Source of the DNA: Hyphomicrobiaceae bacterium
Lineage (GTDB): Bacteria > Pseudomonadota > Alphaproteobacteria > Rhizobiales > Devosiaceae
Assembly (NCBI GenBank): GCA_020638065.1
Contig: JACKJG010000019.1
Coordinates: forward strand, 1-43,323
DNA length: 43,323 nucleotides
Direction of reading: 5' to 3'
Positions 26,810 through 35,627 of the stretch are shown piece after piece (position 1 is the stretch's first letter; each line of letters opens with the position of its first letter). The notes beneath the pieces were generated by a model. It was given only the letters and a program-made list of their open reading frames with translations. It had not been told where the DNA came from and did not search any database. A program made the position numbers and the translations under genes.

Positions 26810-27534
26810 TGAGCAACGAAACTCCAATTCTCGAAGTCAGCAACCTGTCGACCGGCTACGGAAGATTTGATGTTGTGCGTGATGTCCAGTTGCGCGTTGG
26901 AACTGGCGAGGCGGTCGCACTCCTGGGTCCGAACGGTGCCGGAAAAACGACGGTGCTCAACGCGATCATGGGACTCGTCAAGGTGCGCAAGGGCCAGATC
27001 TTCATCAGCGGGAAAAACATGGCAGGTTTGCCCGCTCACCGGATCGCACGTGGACACGCTGCGATCGCGCCGGAAGGACGACGGCTGTTTCTGGATCAAA
27101 GCGTCGAGGACAACCTCATTCTGGGTGCACTGCACCTTCGGCGCGATCAAGACCGTGTGCGCAAGCTTCTTGACTCTGTCTATGAGCTGTTTCCGGTGCT
27201 CCGTAAATATCGCGACCGGCAAAGCACTTATCTGAGTGGTGGCGAGCAACAAATGGTAGCCATCGGGCGCATGTTGATGGCTGACCCCGAAATCCTGTTG
27301 CTCGACGAACCATCGGTGGCACTGTCGCCCGTCGCGGTGGAAATCGTGGTCAAGGCACTCATGGAACTGAGGCGCCGCGGCGCATCTTTGTTGCTGGTGG
27401 AACAGAGAATTGACGTGGCCGTTCGGGTCTGTAGCCGCCTCTACGTTATGACCCATGGCGAAATCGTCGACGAAATGACTCCGGAACAGGTCAACCAAGG
27501 CGGCATGTCAATTCTCAACAAGTATCTGGGTTGA
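26806..27534 (+). CDS. Branched-chain-type ABC ATPase (LivF-like)
   Basis: 242-aa ATPase with Walker A GPNGAGKTT, the LivF-typical signature YLSGGEQQMVAIGR and Walker B ILLLDEPSVALSP. It presumably pairs with the ATPase half of the fusion protein. Its ATG overlaps the previous stop by four bases (a second ATG follows at once), so translation is coupled. The catabolic genes begin 175 bp downstream. Confidence 0.94.
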   Translation: MMSNETPILEVSNLSTGYGRFDVVRDVQLRVGTGEAVALLGPNGAGKTTVLNAIMGLVKVRKGQIFISGKNMAGLPAHRIARGHAAIAPEGRRLFLDQSVEDNLILGALHLRRDQDRVRKLLDSVYELFPVLRKYRDRQSTYLSGGEQQMVAIGRMLMADPEILLLDEPSVALSPVAVEIVVKALMELRRRGASLLLVEQRIDVAVRVCSRLYVMTHGEIVDEMTPEQVNQGGMSILNKYLG

Positions 27535-27549
27535 TAAAACATTTTGTAA

Positions 27550-27569
27550 TCATAGGGTTAGGCCTATGA
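27550..27569. promoter_or_regulatory. Inverted repeat upstream of the dehydrogenase operon
   Basis: 7-bp arms TCATAGG / CCTATGA are separated by 6 bp. It lies 140 bp before the gene at 27710. A regulator half-site pair (LysR- or GntR-family-like) is possible, but this is an inference from symmetry only. Confidence 0.35.
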
Positions 27570-27667
27570 CGATGCAAAGAGATCAACCCCGTCATTACTG
27601 TTATGCGCATGTTGATGATGCCGCCCGCCCTTTCAAATGAGGTAGCATCAAGCCACCAGAAAAATGG

Positions 27668-27684
27668 TTTGCGAGGTTCGCAAA
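27668..27684. promoter_or_regulatory. Inverted repeat TTTGCGA-N3-TCGCAAA
   Basis: Perfect 7-bp arms with a 3-bp centre, 26-42 bp before the ATG at 27710 and just upstream of its SD GGGGAGG. It could be an operator overlapping the transcription start or a 5' UTR stem. It is not a terminator, since A-residues follow on the plus strand. Confidence 0.4.
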
Positions 27685-27709
27685 AAACCAGACAGGGGAG
27701 GCTGGCACG

Positions 27710-28594
27710 ATGAGCCAATCACTTGGTTTTGTAGGGCTGGGCCGCATGGGCGGCCCGATGGTCCGGCGTCTTCGCGATGCCGGCCATGAAGTCGTCGTGT
27801 TCGACATGAACGACGAGGCGGTTTCGGCGGCCGAAGAGTCCGGCGCCGTTCGTGCGTCTTCGGCTCAGGCGGTCGGGGCCGCGGCCGACATTGTATTCGT
27901 CAGCCTTCCAACACCAGACATCGTCGAAGCCGTCGTCGTGGGCGGCATTGCCAATGGCGGACGCGCGAAAACCATCATCGATATGTCGACCAGCGGGCCT
28001 GGCATGGCGGTGCGCGTCTCCAAGGCACTTGCCGAACGTGACATTGCCTGGATTGATGCGCCCGTATCCGGCGGCATCGCCGGAGCGGTCAACGGAACCC
28101 TTGCGGTCATGGCCTCCGGCCCACGTGCGGCTTTTGACCAGGTTGAGCCGTTACTTAATGTCTTCGGCAAGGTCTTTTTTGTGGGCGAAGCTGCCGGGCT
28201 CGGTCAGGTCGCCAAGCTTGGCAACAACCTGCTCGCGGCCGCCGCGATGGTCGTGTCGTCCGAAGCGCTTGTCATGGGCGTCAAGGCAGGCATCGATCCG
28301 AATGTGATGATCGACATCATCAATGTCAGCAGTGGCCGTAACAGCGCCACGCAGGACAAGTTCCCGCGCTCGGTGCTGCCCCGGACCTTCGATTTCGGCT
28401 TCGCCACCGGGCTTTCCTACAAGGATGTGCGCATGTGTGTCGACGAAGCGGAAGCGATGGGCGTTCCGATGGTCGCTGGCGCGATCATCCGCCAGATGCT
28501 TGCCGTCACTAACGCCCGGTTCGGTCCCACCTCCGATTTCACGTCCATCACGCGCGTCGTTGAAGAATGGGCCGGTGTCGAGGTCAAGGGCTAG
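27710..28594 (+). CDS. 3-hydroxyisobutyrate dehydrogenase-family oxidoreductase (1)
   Basis: 294-aa beta-hydroxyacid dehydrogenase. The Rossmann motif GFVGLGRMGGPM opens the protein. IDAPVSGGIAGA is the substrate-binding motif, and Lys in QVAKLGNNLLA is the catalytic lysine. Family members oxidise 3-hydroxyisobutyrate, tartronate semialdehyde/glycerate, 6-phosphogluconate-like and related acids. It is closely similar to the protein at 37483, including a shared C-terminal EEWAGVEV. SD GGGGAGG precedes ATG 27710. It heads a set with the CMD-family and aldehyde dehydrogenase genes. Confidence 0.92.
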   Translation: MSQSLGFVGLGRMGGPMVRRLRDAGHEVVVFDMNDEAVSAAEESGAVRASSAQAVGAAADIVFVSLPTPDIVEAVVVGGIANGGRAKTIIDMSTSGPGMAVRVSKALAERDIAWIDAPVSGGIAGAVNGTLAVMASGPRAAFDQVEPLLNVFGKVFFVGEAAGLGQVAKLGNNLLAAAAMVVSSEALVMGVKAGIDPNVMIDIINVSSGRNSATQDKFPRSVLPRTFDFGFATGLSYKDVRMCVDEAEAMGVPMVAGAIIRQMLAVTNARFGPTSDFTSITRVVEEWAGVEVKG

Positions 28595-28657
28595 ACCGCG
28601 CCCGGGGCCCTCGCGGCAAAGCGGCCGCGCAAATCTGAAAAACCACAGGAGAATGAA

Positions 28658-29041
28658 ATGACGAGTGAAGTGTTTGATCGCGGTTTGGCTATCCGCAAGG
28701 ACGTTCTTGGGGCGGATTTCGTCGAGAAGTCGTTTGCCGCTGCCGATGATTTCAACATGCCGATGCAGGAACTCACCACGGAATATTGCTGGGGTGCGGT
28801 TTGGGGGCGTGACACCCTTCCGCGCAAAACCCGCTCCATGCTCAATCTGGCGATGATCAGCTGCCTGAACAGGCCGCACGAACTCAAGATGCACATCAAG
28901 GGTGCCCTCAAGAATGGGGTGAGCAAGGAGGAAATCCGTGAAGTGTTTCTCCAGGTCGCCATTTATGCGGGAGTTCCGGCAGGCGTCGATTCATTCCGCA
29001 TCGCCAAGGAAGCTTTCGCCGAAGTCGAGAAGGGCGCCTGA
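28658..29041 (+). CDS. Carboxymuconolactone decarboxylase-family protein (PcaC-like)
   Basis: 127-aa single-domain protein. VLGADFVEKSF, ELTTEYCWGAVWGRDTL, LNLAMISCLNRPHELKMHIKGAL and IREVFLQVAIYAGVPAGVDSFR match the gamma-carboxymuconolactone decarboxylase (PcaC) pattern closely. PcaC decarboxylates the lactone formed in the protocatechuate pathway, but no other pca gene is present, so a different lactone or keto-acid substrate is likely. SD AGGAGAA precedes the ATG at 28658. The aldehyde dehydrogenase starts 2 bp after its stop. Confidence 0.9.
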   Translation: MTSEVFDRGLAIRKDVLGADFVEKSFAAADDFNMPMQELTTEYCWGAVWGRDTLPRKTRSMLNLAMISCLNRPHELKMHIKGALKNGVSKEEIREVFLQVAIYAGVPAGVDSFRIAKEAFAEVEKGA

Positions 29042-29043
29042 GA

Positions 29044-30549
29044 ATGGCGTCTCCGGTGGCTGCCTCTGGCCGTCCGCAATACCGGATGCTCATCGATGGC
29101 GCTTGGGTCGAAGCTGCTGGAGGTGCGACGTTTGAGTCTGAGAATCCATATCTTGGATCGGCTTGGGCAGAAATTCCCCGCGCCGGATCGGAGGATGTGG
29201 AACGAGCTGTGTCCGCTGCGCACAAGGCGTTCAAAAGCCCGGCATGGGCCGGGTTGACGCCGAGCGCGCGCGGCTTGCTTCTTTGCCGCCTCGCCGAACG
29301 CATTGCCGAGGAGGCGGAGCGTCTCGCCGAAATCGAGACGCGCGACAACGGCAAGCTGATCACCGAGATGCGAGCACAGTTGCGCTACATACCTCAATGG
29401 TTTCACTATTTTGGCGGGCTTGCCGACAAGGTAGAGGGCAGGGTCATCCCTATCGACAAGCCCGGCATGATCAACTTCACTCGCGAAGAACCCCTTGGGG
29501 TTGTGGTTGCCATTACTCCCTGGAATTCGCCGCTGATGCTGGCGACCTGGAAGCTCGCCCCGGCGCTCGCTGCGGGAAACACGATTGTCTGGAAGCCGTC
29601 GGAATATTCGTCGGTCTCAGCGCTCGAGTTCGGAAAACTGTTCGAAGAGGTCGGGTTCCCGCCCGGCGTCGTTAACATCGTGACCGGCTTCGGTTCGGAG
29701 ATCGGTGAAGCACTGGTCACACATCCTCGTGTCGCCAAGGTCGCGTTCACCGGCGGCGACGTTACCGGTCAACGTGTTTATGAATCCGCCGCCAGACACA
29801 TCAAACCGGTCACGCTGGAGCTGGGCGGCAAGTCGGCCAACATCGTGTTCTCGGATGCTGAACTCGACAACGCGGTCCGCGGGGTCGTTTCGGGCATATT
29901 TGCGGCAACGGGACAGACCTGCATCGCGGGCTCGCGCGCGCTGGTGCAGCGGTCCATTCACGATGAGTTTGTCGAAAAGCTCGTCGCGCTTGGACGGACG
30001 GCCCGGATGGGCGACCCGTTGCTTGACACCACGCAGGTTGGACCGATCACCACCAGGCCGCAATTCGCCAAGGTGCTCGACTATGTGGAAGTCGCCAAAA
30101 CCGAAGGCGCAACCTGCGTGCTCGGCGGCGGCAAGGCCGAACGTCCCGAATGCGGCAACGGCTGGTTTGTCGAACCTACGGTTTTCACTAACGTAACGCC
30201 CTCAATGCGTATCGCGCAGGAAGAAGTCTTCGGGCCCGTCCTGTCGATCATTCCGTTTGACGATGAGGACGAGGCAGTCGCGATCGCCAACAACACGCAA
30301 TATGGGCTTGCCGCAGGTGTGTGGACGCAGAGCATCCGCACCGCGTTTGAACTGTCTGAGAAACTCGAGGCGGGCACGGTCTGGGTCAATACCTACCGCG
30401 CAACCAGCTACCTCTCTCCATTTGGCGGCTACAAAAGATCGGGCATAGGCCGTGAAAGTGGTCTCACGGCTATTCGTGAATACCTTCAGGAAAAAAGCGT
30501 CTGGATCGACACAATCGGGCAGGTCGCCAATCCGTTCGTGCAGCGATAG
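29044..30549 (+). CDS. NAD(P)-dependent aldehyde dehydrogenase
   Basis: 501-aa aldehyde dehydrogenase. Oxyanion Asn is in VAITPWNSPL, the coenzyme segment is AFTGGDVTGQRV, the general base Glu in LELGGKSANIV, and the catalytic Cys in ATGQTCIAGSR. It converts an aldehyde to the carboxylate; the chain cannot be read from sequence. It is packed 2 bp after the CMD-family gene and presumably cotranscribed with it. Confidence 0.95.
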   Translation: MASPVAASGRPQYRMLIDGAWVEAAGGATFESENPYLGSAWAEIPRAGSEDVERAVSAAHKAFKSPAWAGLTPSARGLLLCRLAERIAEEAERLAEIETRDNGKLITEMRAQLRYIPQWFHYFGGLADKVEGRVIPIDKPGMINFTREEPLGVVVAITPWNSPLMLATWKLAPALAAGNTIVWKPSEYSSVSALEFGKLFEEVGFPPGVVNIVTGFGSEIGEALVTHPRVAKVAFTGGDVTGQRVYESAARHIKPVTLELGGKSANIVFSDAELDNAVRGVVSGIFAATGQTCIAGSRALVQRSIHDEFVEKLVALGRTARMGDPLLDTTQVGPITTRPQFAKVLDYVEVAKTEGATCVLGGGKAERPECGNGWFVEPTVFTNVTPSMRIAQEEVFGPVLSIIPFDDEDEAVAIANNTQYGLAAGVWTQSIRTAFELSEKLEAGTVWVNTYRATSYLSPFGGYKRSGIGRESGLTAIREYLQEKSVWIDTIGQVANPFVQR

Positions 30550-30579
30550 AGTTTGAGCATTGCGGGAAACTACTGTGGT

Positions 30580-30593
30580 TGATACCGTTACCA
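30580..30593. promoter_or_regulatory. GntR-type operator, site 2 (TGATACCGTTACCA)
   Basis: TGATACCGTTACCA matches the TGATACCGGTAACA form at 12 of 14 bases, 45 bp upstream of the LysR ATG. It is the weakest of the five sites. Confidence 0.5.
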
Positions 30594-30637
30594 GGCAGGC
30601 GCCGAAGCGAGTTGGTGCCCGCCCGAGGTTGCCCGTC

Positions 30638-31543
30638 ATGGAGTTGAAACAACTTAGCTATTTTCTGGGCGTTGCCGAATGTGGAAGCTTTTCCAAGGCC
30701 GCAATTCGCCTGTCCGTGGCGCAGCCCATTCTCAGCCGTCAGGTGCGTTTGCTAGAATCCGAACTCGGCGTCGAACTGCTCTATCGCAACGGGCGCGGTG
30801 TTGTTCTGTCCGAAGCGGGCAAGCTGCTCGAGAAATACGCCCAAAGCGTCATCAACACGGTCAATCAGGCCCAAGCCGAAATCAACACGTTGCGGGAAAC
30901 GCCGCAGGGCCGGGTTGCCATCGCGATGCCGCCTTCGATCGGCTGGGTGTTAAGTGGACCTCTCGTTCTTCGCTGCCGCGAGGCCTATCCCGACATTTTG
31001 CTCCATTTGGTCGAAGGCTTTTCAGGCCACGTCGCGGAATGGCTGTCGACCGGACAGATCGACATTGGCATCGTTTATCAGGCGCCGCGAATTACAACGC
31101 TGACGACCGAACCGCTTTTGGCAGACGAACTGATATTGCTGGGACCAGTTTCCGATCCTGCCGGGATCGGCGGCGATACCGTTGAAACATCAAGGCTCGC
31201 TGAAATTCCGATGATTCTGCCTGGCCGGCCGCACGGACTGCGTGTTCTCGTAGACTCAGAATTGGACAAGCTCGGCGTTGAAGCCCGTGTGGAATTCGAG
31301 GTCGATGCGATGCCATCGACGCTCAGTCTGGTGGAACAGGGAATCGGCTACACCATTTTGTCCGAGGGTGCGGCCTCGGATCTGCTTCAGGCTGATCGAA
31401 TTCGGCGCTGGACGCTCACAGATCCTAGTATCCGCCGGGAATTGCTGCTCGCGACCTCAACGCAGCGTCCCATGAGTGTTGCAACCCGCCTGGTCGCACG
31501 CATGCTCCGGGACAAGGTTCGTGAAATCATGCACAGCACCTGA
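30638..31543 (+). CDS. LysR-family transcriptional regulator
   Basis: 301 aa. The N-terminal HTH reads MELKQLSYFLGVAECGSFSKA...LSVAQPILSRQVRLLE. An effector-binding LysR substrate domain follows (GRVAIAMPPSIGWVLSGPL; IGIVYQAP). The frame is open upstream, but ATG 30638 gives the exact family start. It lies between the aldehyde dehydrogenase and an MmgE/PrpD gene, so it is a probable local activator answering to a pathway intermediate. Confidence 0.92.
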   Translation: MELKQLSYFLGVAECGSFSKAAIRLSVAQPILSRQVRLLESELGVELLYRNGRGVVLSEAGKLLEKYAQSVINTVNQAQAEINTLRETPQGRVAIAMPPSIGWVLSGPLVLRCREAYPDILLHLVEGFSGHVAEWLSTGQIDIGIVYQAPRITTLTTEPLLADELILLGPVSDPAGIGGDTVETSRLAEIPMILPGRPHGLRVLVDSELDKLGVEARVEFEVDAMPSTLSLVEQGIGYTILSEGAASDLLQADRIRRWTLTDPSIRRELLLATSTQRPMSVATRLVARMLRDKVREIMHST

Positions 31544-31578
31544 CCTGATACGCCTGCCGGACCTTTGTGGATTCTGAA

Positions 31579-31592
31579 TGGGACCGGTAACA
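31579..31592. promoter_or_regulatory. GntR-type operator, site 3 (TGGGACCGGTAACA)
   Basis: The right half ACCGGTAACA is a perfect match to the core and the left arm has two changes. It lies 25-39 bp upstream of the MmgE/PrpD ATG at 31618, where a bound repressor would block transcription. Confidence 0.65.
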
Positions 31593-31617
31593 CAAAGATG
31601 GAATTTGGGAGGAGACA

Positions 31618-33000
31618 ATGTCTGACACGGCATCTATCGATCGCTTGGAAAGCACCGAAAGTCCAACGCTTTCTGCCCGGTTGGGTGCGGCCATCGCTGC
31701 AGTTCCGTCTGGCAGGTTTGACGGTGAGGTCACCGAAAAGCTGAAGCTTTGCCTGCTTGACTTCTTCGCATGTGCGTTTGAGTCCTCGGTGCGTCCGCAA
31801 GCCCGTCAGGCAGCGGCGCTCGCTCCAGCCGAGTCCGGTCCCTGCACCATCATCGGTACGCCAGCGCACGTTGCGGCGGCAGACGCAGGATTTGCCAATG
31901 CAGTGGCCGGGCACGGTCTGGTTCGCGAAGACATGCACACAGGCAGTGTCAGTCATCTTGGTGTTGCGGTGCTTCCGGGACTTCTTGCGCTCGCTCAGGA
32001 CCGGCGCGCCACGGGACGCGCCTTTGCGACCGCCGCGATCATTGGATACGAGGTGGGTGCCCGCATCGGGCGGGCAATCATCACGCCTGAATTTGCGCGC
32101 ATGTTCCGCCCGACCGGCTTTACCGGCCCGCTCGCGTCCGCCGCAGCCTGCGCCCATCTCCTTGGGCTCGATGATAAACAGATCGCCACGGCTCTCTCGC
32201 TTGCTGCCAACATGACGGGAGGGCTCAACGAATGGCCGGCAACGGGCGCCGACGACATGTTCTTTCATCCCGGCACCGCAACCCGCAATGGCCTGGTTGC
32301 CGCAAGGTTGGCCGATCTCGGTGCATATGGTGCGCCGCGTGCGCTCGATGGCGAAGCCGGACTATTGCCTAACTATCGGCCTGATCACTCGGCTCCCGAT
32401 GTCAAACTGTTCGCTGGCGATCCGGAAATCATGTCCGTCTTTTTCAAGCCCGTCCCGGTCTGCAATTTTGCGCAGACCCCATGCCTTGCGGCGCTCTCAA
32501 TTGCGGATAGGATCGAAGAACCTGAAGCGATCACGTCAGTTGAGGTTGCGGTCACCCGCGCAGCCAAAGCCTATCCCGGTTGCGATCATGCCGGCCCGTT
32601 CGAGAGGATATTGCAGGCCAAGATGAGCATTCACTATGCGGTCGCGAGCTCCATACTCCGGCGCAAGGTCGACGAAGAAAGCTACGCAAGTCTTGACGAC
32701 AGGGAACTCGCCAAACTGGCCTCGAAGATAAGCGTCACGACCGACGACGATCTGACGGCAGCCTATCCCAAAAAGCAGGGTGCCAAAGTGACGATCAGCT
32801 TCGCCAATGGAGAGAGTCTGCACGCTCAAATGGAAGACGTCATGGCCGCCGATCAGGAACTTGTCCGGCAACGTTTCCGTGCCGCGGCAGCCGAGATGAT
32901 TGGCGCCCGGCCAACCGAAACCCTTGAGAGTTTGGTGAATTCAATCACGGATGTGGACGACATGAGTGATCTCATGGCGCTGGCGAGTACCAAAGCCTAG
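31618..33000 (+). CDS. MmgE/PrpD-family protein (1)
   Basis: 460-aa protein of the fold shared by 2-methylcitrate dehydratase, cis-aconitate decarboxylase and iminodisuccinate epimerase. The helical N-domain carries NAVAGHGLVREDMHTGSVSHLG where most members have a DFDDxH-type motif; here REDMH replaces it. The lid domain begins near VFFKPVPVCNFAQTPCLAA. SD GGGAGGAG precedes ATG 31618. It shares stop bases CTAG with the convergent MBL 2 gene. It probably acts on a di- or tricarboxylate. Confidence 0.88.
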   Translation: MSDTASIDRLESTESPTLSARLGAAIAAVPSGRFDGEVTEKLKLCLLDFFACAFESSVRPQARQAAALAPAESGPCTIIGTPAHVAAADAGFANAVAGHGLVREDMHTGSVSHLGVAVLPGLLALAQDRRATGRAFATAAIIGYEVGARIGRAIITPEFARMFRPTGFTGPLASAAACAHLLGLDDKQIATALSLAANMTGGLNEWPATGADDMFFHPGTATRNGLVAARLADLGAYGAPRALDGEAGLLPNYRPDHSAPDVKLFAGDPEIMSVFFKPVPVCNFAQTPCLAALSIADRIEEPEAITSVEVAVTRAAKAYPGCDHAGPFERILQAKMSIHYAVASSILRRKVDEESYASLDDRELAKLASKISVTTDDDLTAAYPKKQGAKVTISFANGESLHAQMEDVMAADQELVRQRFRAAAAEMIGARPTETLESLVNSITDVDDMSDLMALASTKA

Positions 33001-33875
33001 CTCACCTTGCTTGTTTCTCCGTCGGCCAGGGCAATTTCGACAACCTGCAGGCCCGCATCCGTCAGACGTGAAGGGAACGTGTCCTTAAGCCGGTCCTCGT
33101 GAACCGGTATGACCCGGCGGACCTCGCCCCCCACCGATTTGAGCATTTCAACACTCGAAAAAATGAGATTGTGCTGACTGCCGACCGCCAGACCGATCGG
33201 CACGATCTGCGGAGCGTCGGGGTCGAGCCCTGTCAGATTGTCATAGGTGTAGATGAGATCTCCCGCGAATATCCACTTGTCGCTGCTTTCGCGCTCGCCA
33301 TCGTTGCGCAGGGTCACATACATGCTCCCATAGGTATGGGTGTCTTTGGCAAGGTGAACATCAATGCCAGGCAGAACGTCTTCCCGGTCCCCATCGATCA
33401 GTTCCAGACGGCCTTCCCTTGCGGCATCGACCGCCCGCGCGATATCGGCCGGGTCGCCGCCGCCGGAGAGAAAGCGAAATTCCTGGCCAAGCGATAGCGC
33501 CCAAAGCCATTGGTCCAGTTCATGCTTCTGCAGATAGAATTTGGCATTGGGGAAGAGGTGAATGGCCCCCATGTGATCAAAATGTGCGTGGGTAATGAAG
33601 ACCTTCGTCACATCTTCCGGGGAAACTCCGCATTCCGCCAGCACTTCACGCGGACCGTGATAGTTCGAGACGCCATAACTGTCCGCCAATTGCTTACCGA
33701 ACGCGACGTGGTCATAGCCCGTGTCGATCAGGATGGTCTCACCCTTGCCCTTGAGCAGGGCGTAGGCATAAGGCAGCTTTCGTGTGCCTTGATGCTGCGG
33801 CCCATACAACATGACGCTGAATGGAAATTTCTCCACCGCCGCATATTCAAGCACCCAGATGGAATAATCCGTCAT
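32997..33875 (-). CDS. MBL-fold hydrolase, N-acyl-homoserine-lactonase-like (MBL 2)
   Basis: 292-aa zinc hydrolase. The metal motif is HAHFDHMGA and a further ligand is in FAGDLIYTYDN. The usual GHTxGH block is replaced by THTYGSMYV. This branch is annotated as lactonase-like, so ring opening of a lactone intermediate is a fair inference, while quorum quenching is not required. It starts 27 bp after the unrecognised 159-aa gene and is probably cotranscribed with it from the operator region at 34438. Confidence 0.87.
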   Translation of the reverse strand: MTDYSIWVLEYAAVEKFPFSVMLYGPQHQGTRKLPYAYALLKGKGETILIDTGYDHVAFGKQLADSYGVSNYHGPREVLAECGVSPEDVTKVFITHAHFDHMGAIHLFPNAKFYLQKHELDQWLWALSLGQEFRFLSGGGDPADIARAVDAAREGRLELIDGDREDVLPGIDVHLAKDTHTYGSMYVTLRNDGERESSDKWIFAGDLIYTYDNLTGLDPDAPQIVPIGLAVGSQHNLIFSSVEMLKSVGGEVRRVIPVHEDRLKDTFPSRLTDAGLQVVEIALADGETSKVS

Positions 33876-33902
33876 TCTTCTGCCTCCCAGAATTTCATGT
33901 GA

Positions 33903-34382
33903 TCACGCTGATCGTTCGCTGTTTGCCATTTGGGCATGCATGGCGCAGCAGGCCTGCCCGAAATCGACGAGTTCGAATCCAGGCAACAGGCCGGCCGTTG
34001 TGCGCAAATGGCCGGTTGCTGTCCTGAGCGCGCGTGCGAGAGCATCGCGCTCGACTTCGTCGGCGCCAGCCCGGCGGCAGGCATCCGCCGCCGCAAAGGT
34101 CCAGCATGTTGCCTGCGCTGCTTTTTTCAGGTGGTGATAGTGATGGGCGGCGTCCGCGGGTACCCTTAGGGCGCGCACATCATCCATTGCCTGCTCGACC
34201 GCTTTTTGCGCCGAGATGATCGCTTCCACGGGTTGCAAATGGGAGTTTTTGCTGGTCATCAGCAGCAGCGCATAACCCCCAACCTGGCTCAGGATCTGTT
34301 TAAGCAGGGACTGCACGGCCTGCGCGGCGCTCAAATACTCGAGCATCGCCTGGTCTTCTCCCATCACGGCATCATTTGCCAC
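33903..34382 (-). CDS. Unrecognised 159-aa helical protein
   Basis: No family recognised. The product is mostly alpha-helical by composition, with no signal peptide or clear TM segment. It has a His cluster (HHYHHLKK near residue 90) and three cysteines, two adjacent in QACCAM. GTG 34382 is chosen because GAGGAG lies seven bases upstream; TTG 34397 and ATG 34364 are alternatives. It is the first gene of a two-gene minus-strand unit with MBL 2 and is divergent from LacI regulator 3 across a perfect GntR-type operator, so it belongs to the island's regulon. Confidence 0.75.
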   Translation of the reverse strand: MANDAVMGEDQAMLEYLSAAQAVQSLLKQILSQVGGYALLLMTSKNSHLQPVEAIISAQKAVEQAMDDVRALRVPADAAHHYHHLKKAAQATCWTFAAADACRRAGADEVERDALARALRTATGHLRTTAGLLPGFELVDFGQACCAMHAQMANSERSA

Positions 34383-34437
34383 GAGATATCTCCTCAAATC
34401 CGGGCGATCGTCCCTTCAGACAAACCATAGAATGAAA

Positions 34438-34451
34438 TGATACCGGTAACA
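34438..34451. promoter_or_regulatory. GntR-type operator, site 4 (TGATACCGGTAACA)
   Basis: TGATACCGGTAACA is the exact reverse complement of site 5. It lies between the divergent starts at 34382 (minus) and 34532 (plus), so it can serve both the MBL 2 unit and autoregulation of LacI regulator 3. Confidence 0.83.
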
Positions 34452-34531
34452 ACTGGAGTCGGCCTTTTTTGCAAAGGTGTTTGTCGATGGCGGGGCAAGC
34501 CGCTATACCGTTGGCGTGTTGGGAGGCTTGA

Positions 34532-35572
34532 ATGCCGAAGCAAACCGCATCGCGAAAGAGCAGGGCCGGATCAAGTGCCCGAATGCGTGACGTCGCAAAC
34601 CGCGCCGGCGTTTCAACCATGACGGTGTCCCGCGCCCTCAACGAGCCATCCAAGGTTTCGGAAGCCGTGCGTGAGCGGGTGCTCAAAGTGGTCAAGGAAA
34701 TCGGCTACCTGCCCAACCATCTGGCCAGCAGCCTTTCATCCAACCGCTCTACGACAATCGGCCTCATTCTGCCGAGCATCGATAATTCCATTTTCACGCA
34801 GACGGTGAAGGGTCTTTCCGACGTAATCCGTCAGTCCGGATTTCAGTTGATGATCGCCGAGTGTGGTTATGACCCGAACGAGGAAGAGGAGCTGATCACC
34901 GCGTTCCTCGGACATCGCGTCAGCGGACTGGTGCTGCACAGCACCGAACACACACCTCAGGCCATCGCCAAGATCAGAAAATCCGGCGTGCCGGTTGTCG
35001 AAAACGGCAATATTCCCGCCGAGCCGCTCGATATGGTCGTCAGCTATTCCAACCGGAATGCGGCGTACGCCATGACGTCACATCTAGCGCGGCTGGGATA
35101 CAAGAATATCGCCTATGCCAGCCTCTATTCAGTGCACAATGATCGATCGCGCGACCGACTGGATGGCTATATGCAGGCGCTCGAAGAGTTCGGACTCGAA
35201 CCCGATCAGCGCCTTACCATCGAAACCAATCGTGGTTTGAACGCCGGGGCCGAAGCCGTGGCCAGAATCGTTCAGAACGCGCCCGAGGTCGATGCTCTCT
35301 TCTGCGCTGGCGACGTGCTGGCGGTTGGGGCGCTTTTCGAATGCCAGAAACGGGGCTGGGCAGTTCCCGAACGCATCGCGCTGGCGAGTTTTGATGATGT
35401 CGATCTGCTGCGGCACGTCTCTCCCTCGGTTACAACTATTAGGTTGCCTCGTCACGAAATCGGCGAACGCACGGCACAAATGCTGCTCAGCCGGATCATC
35501 GACGGCGCCGAACATCTGCGCGGCAGCATCGTTGATCTCAAATACGAGGTCATTCAGCGCGAAAGCACGTAA
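34532..35572 (+). CDS. LacI-family transcriptional regulator 3 (GntR-like)
   Basis: 346 aa. The HTH MRDVANRAGVSTMTVSRALN has the recognition residues MTVSR also found in E. coli GntR (the LacI-family gluconate repressor), and the hinge is GYLPNHLASSL. E. coli GntR operators are of the TGTTACC-type found here five times. The ligand domain ends with LASFDDVDLLRHVSPSVTTIRLP. GGGAGG precedes ATG 34532. It is the best candidate to control the whole 23.7-39.8 kb island; the effector is probably the substrate or a sugar-acid-like intermediate (inference). Confidence 0.92.
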   Translation: MPKQTASRKSRAGSSARMRDVANRAGVSTMTVSRALNEPSKVSEAVRERVLKVVKEIGYLPNHLASSLSSNRSTTIGLILPSIDNSIFTQTVKGLSDVIRQSGFQLMIAECGYDPNEEEELITAFLGHRVSGLVLHSTEHTPQAIAKIRKSGVPVVENGNIPAEPLDMVVSYSNRNAAYAMTSHLARLGYKNIAYASLYSVHNDRSRDRLDGYMQALEEFGLEPDQRLTIETNRGLNAGAEAVARIVQNAPEVDALFCAGDVLAVGALFECQKRGWAVPERIALASFDDVDLLRHVSPSVTTIRLPRHEIGERTAQMLLSRIIDGAEHLRGSIVDLKYEVIQREST

Positions 35573-35627
35573 GACTGGGCCATATCGCGGTTGCGCGAAC
35601 CTGGCGGAATGCTATAGTCGAAAAAAT

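Noticed and set aside
28658..29041. PcaC-like gene as proof of a protocatechuate (beta-ketoadipate) pathway
   Set aside because: No pcaB, pcaD, pcaG/H, pcaI/J or pcaQ genes are present; one CMD-family protein is not enough.
32997..33875. Quorum-quenching function for the lactonase-like MBL proteins
   Set aside because: No luxI/luxR genes are nearby and the genes lie in a catabolic regulon; a metabolic lactone is the simpler reading.
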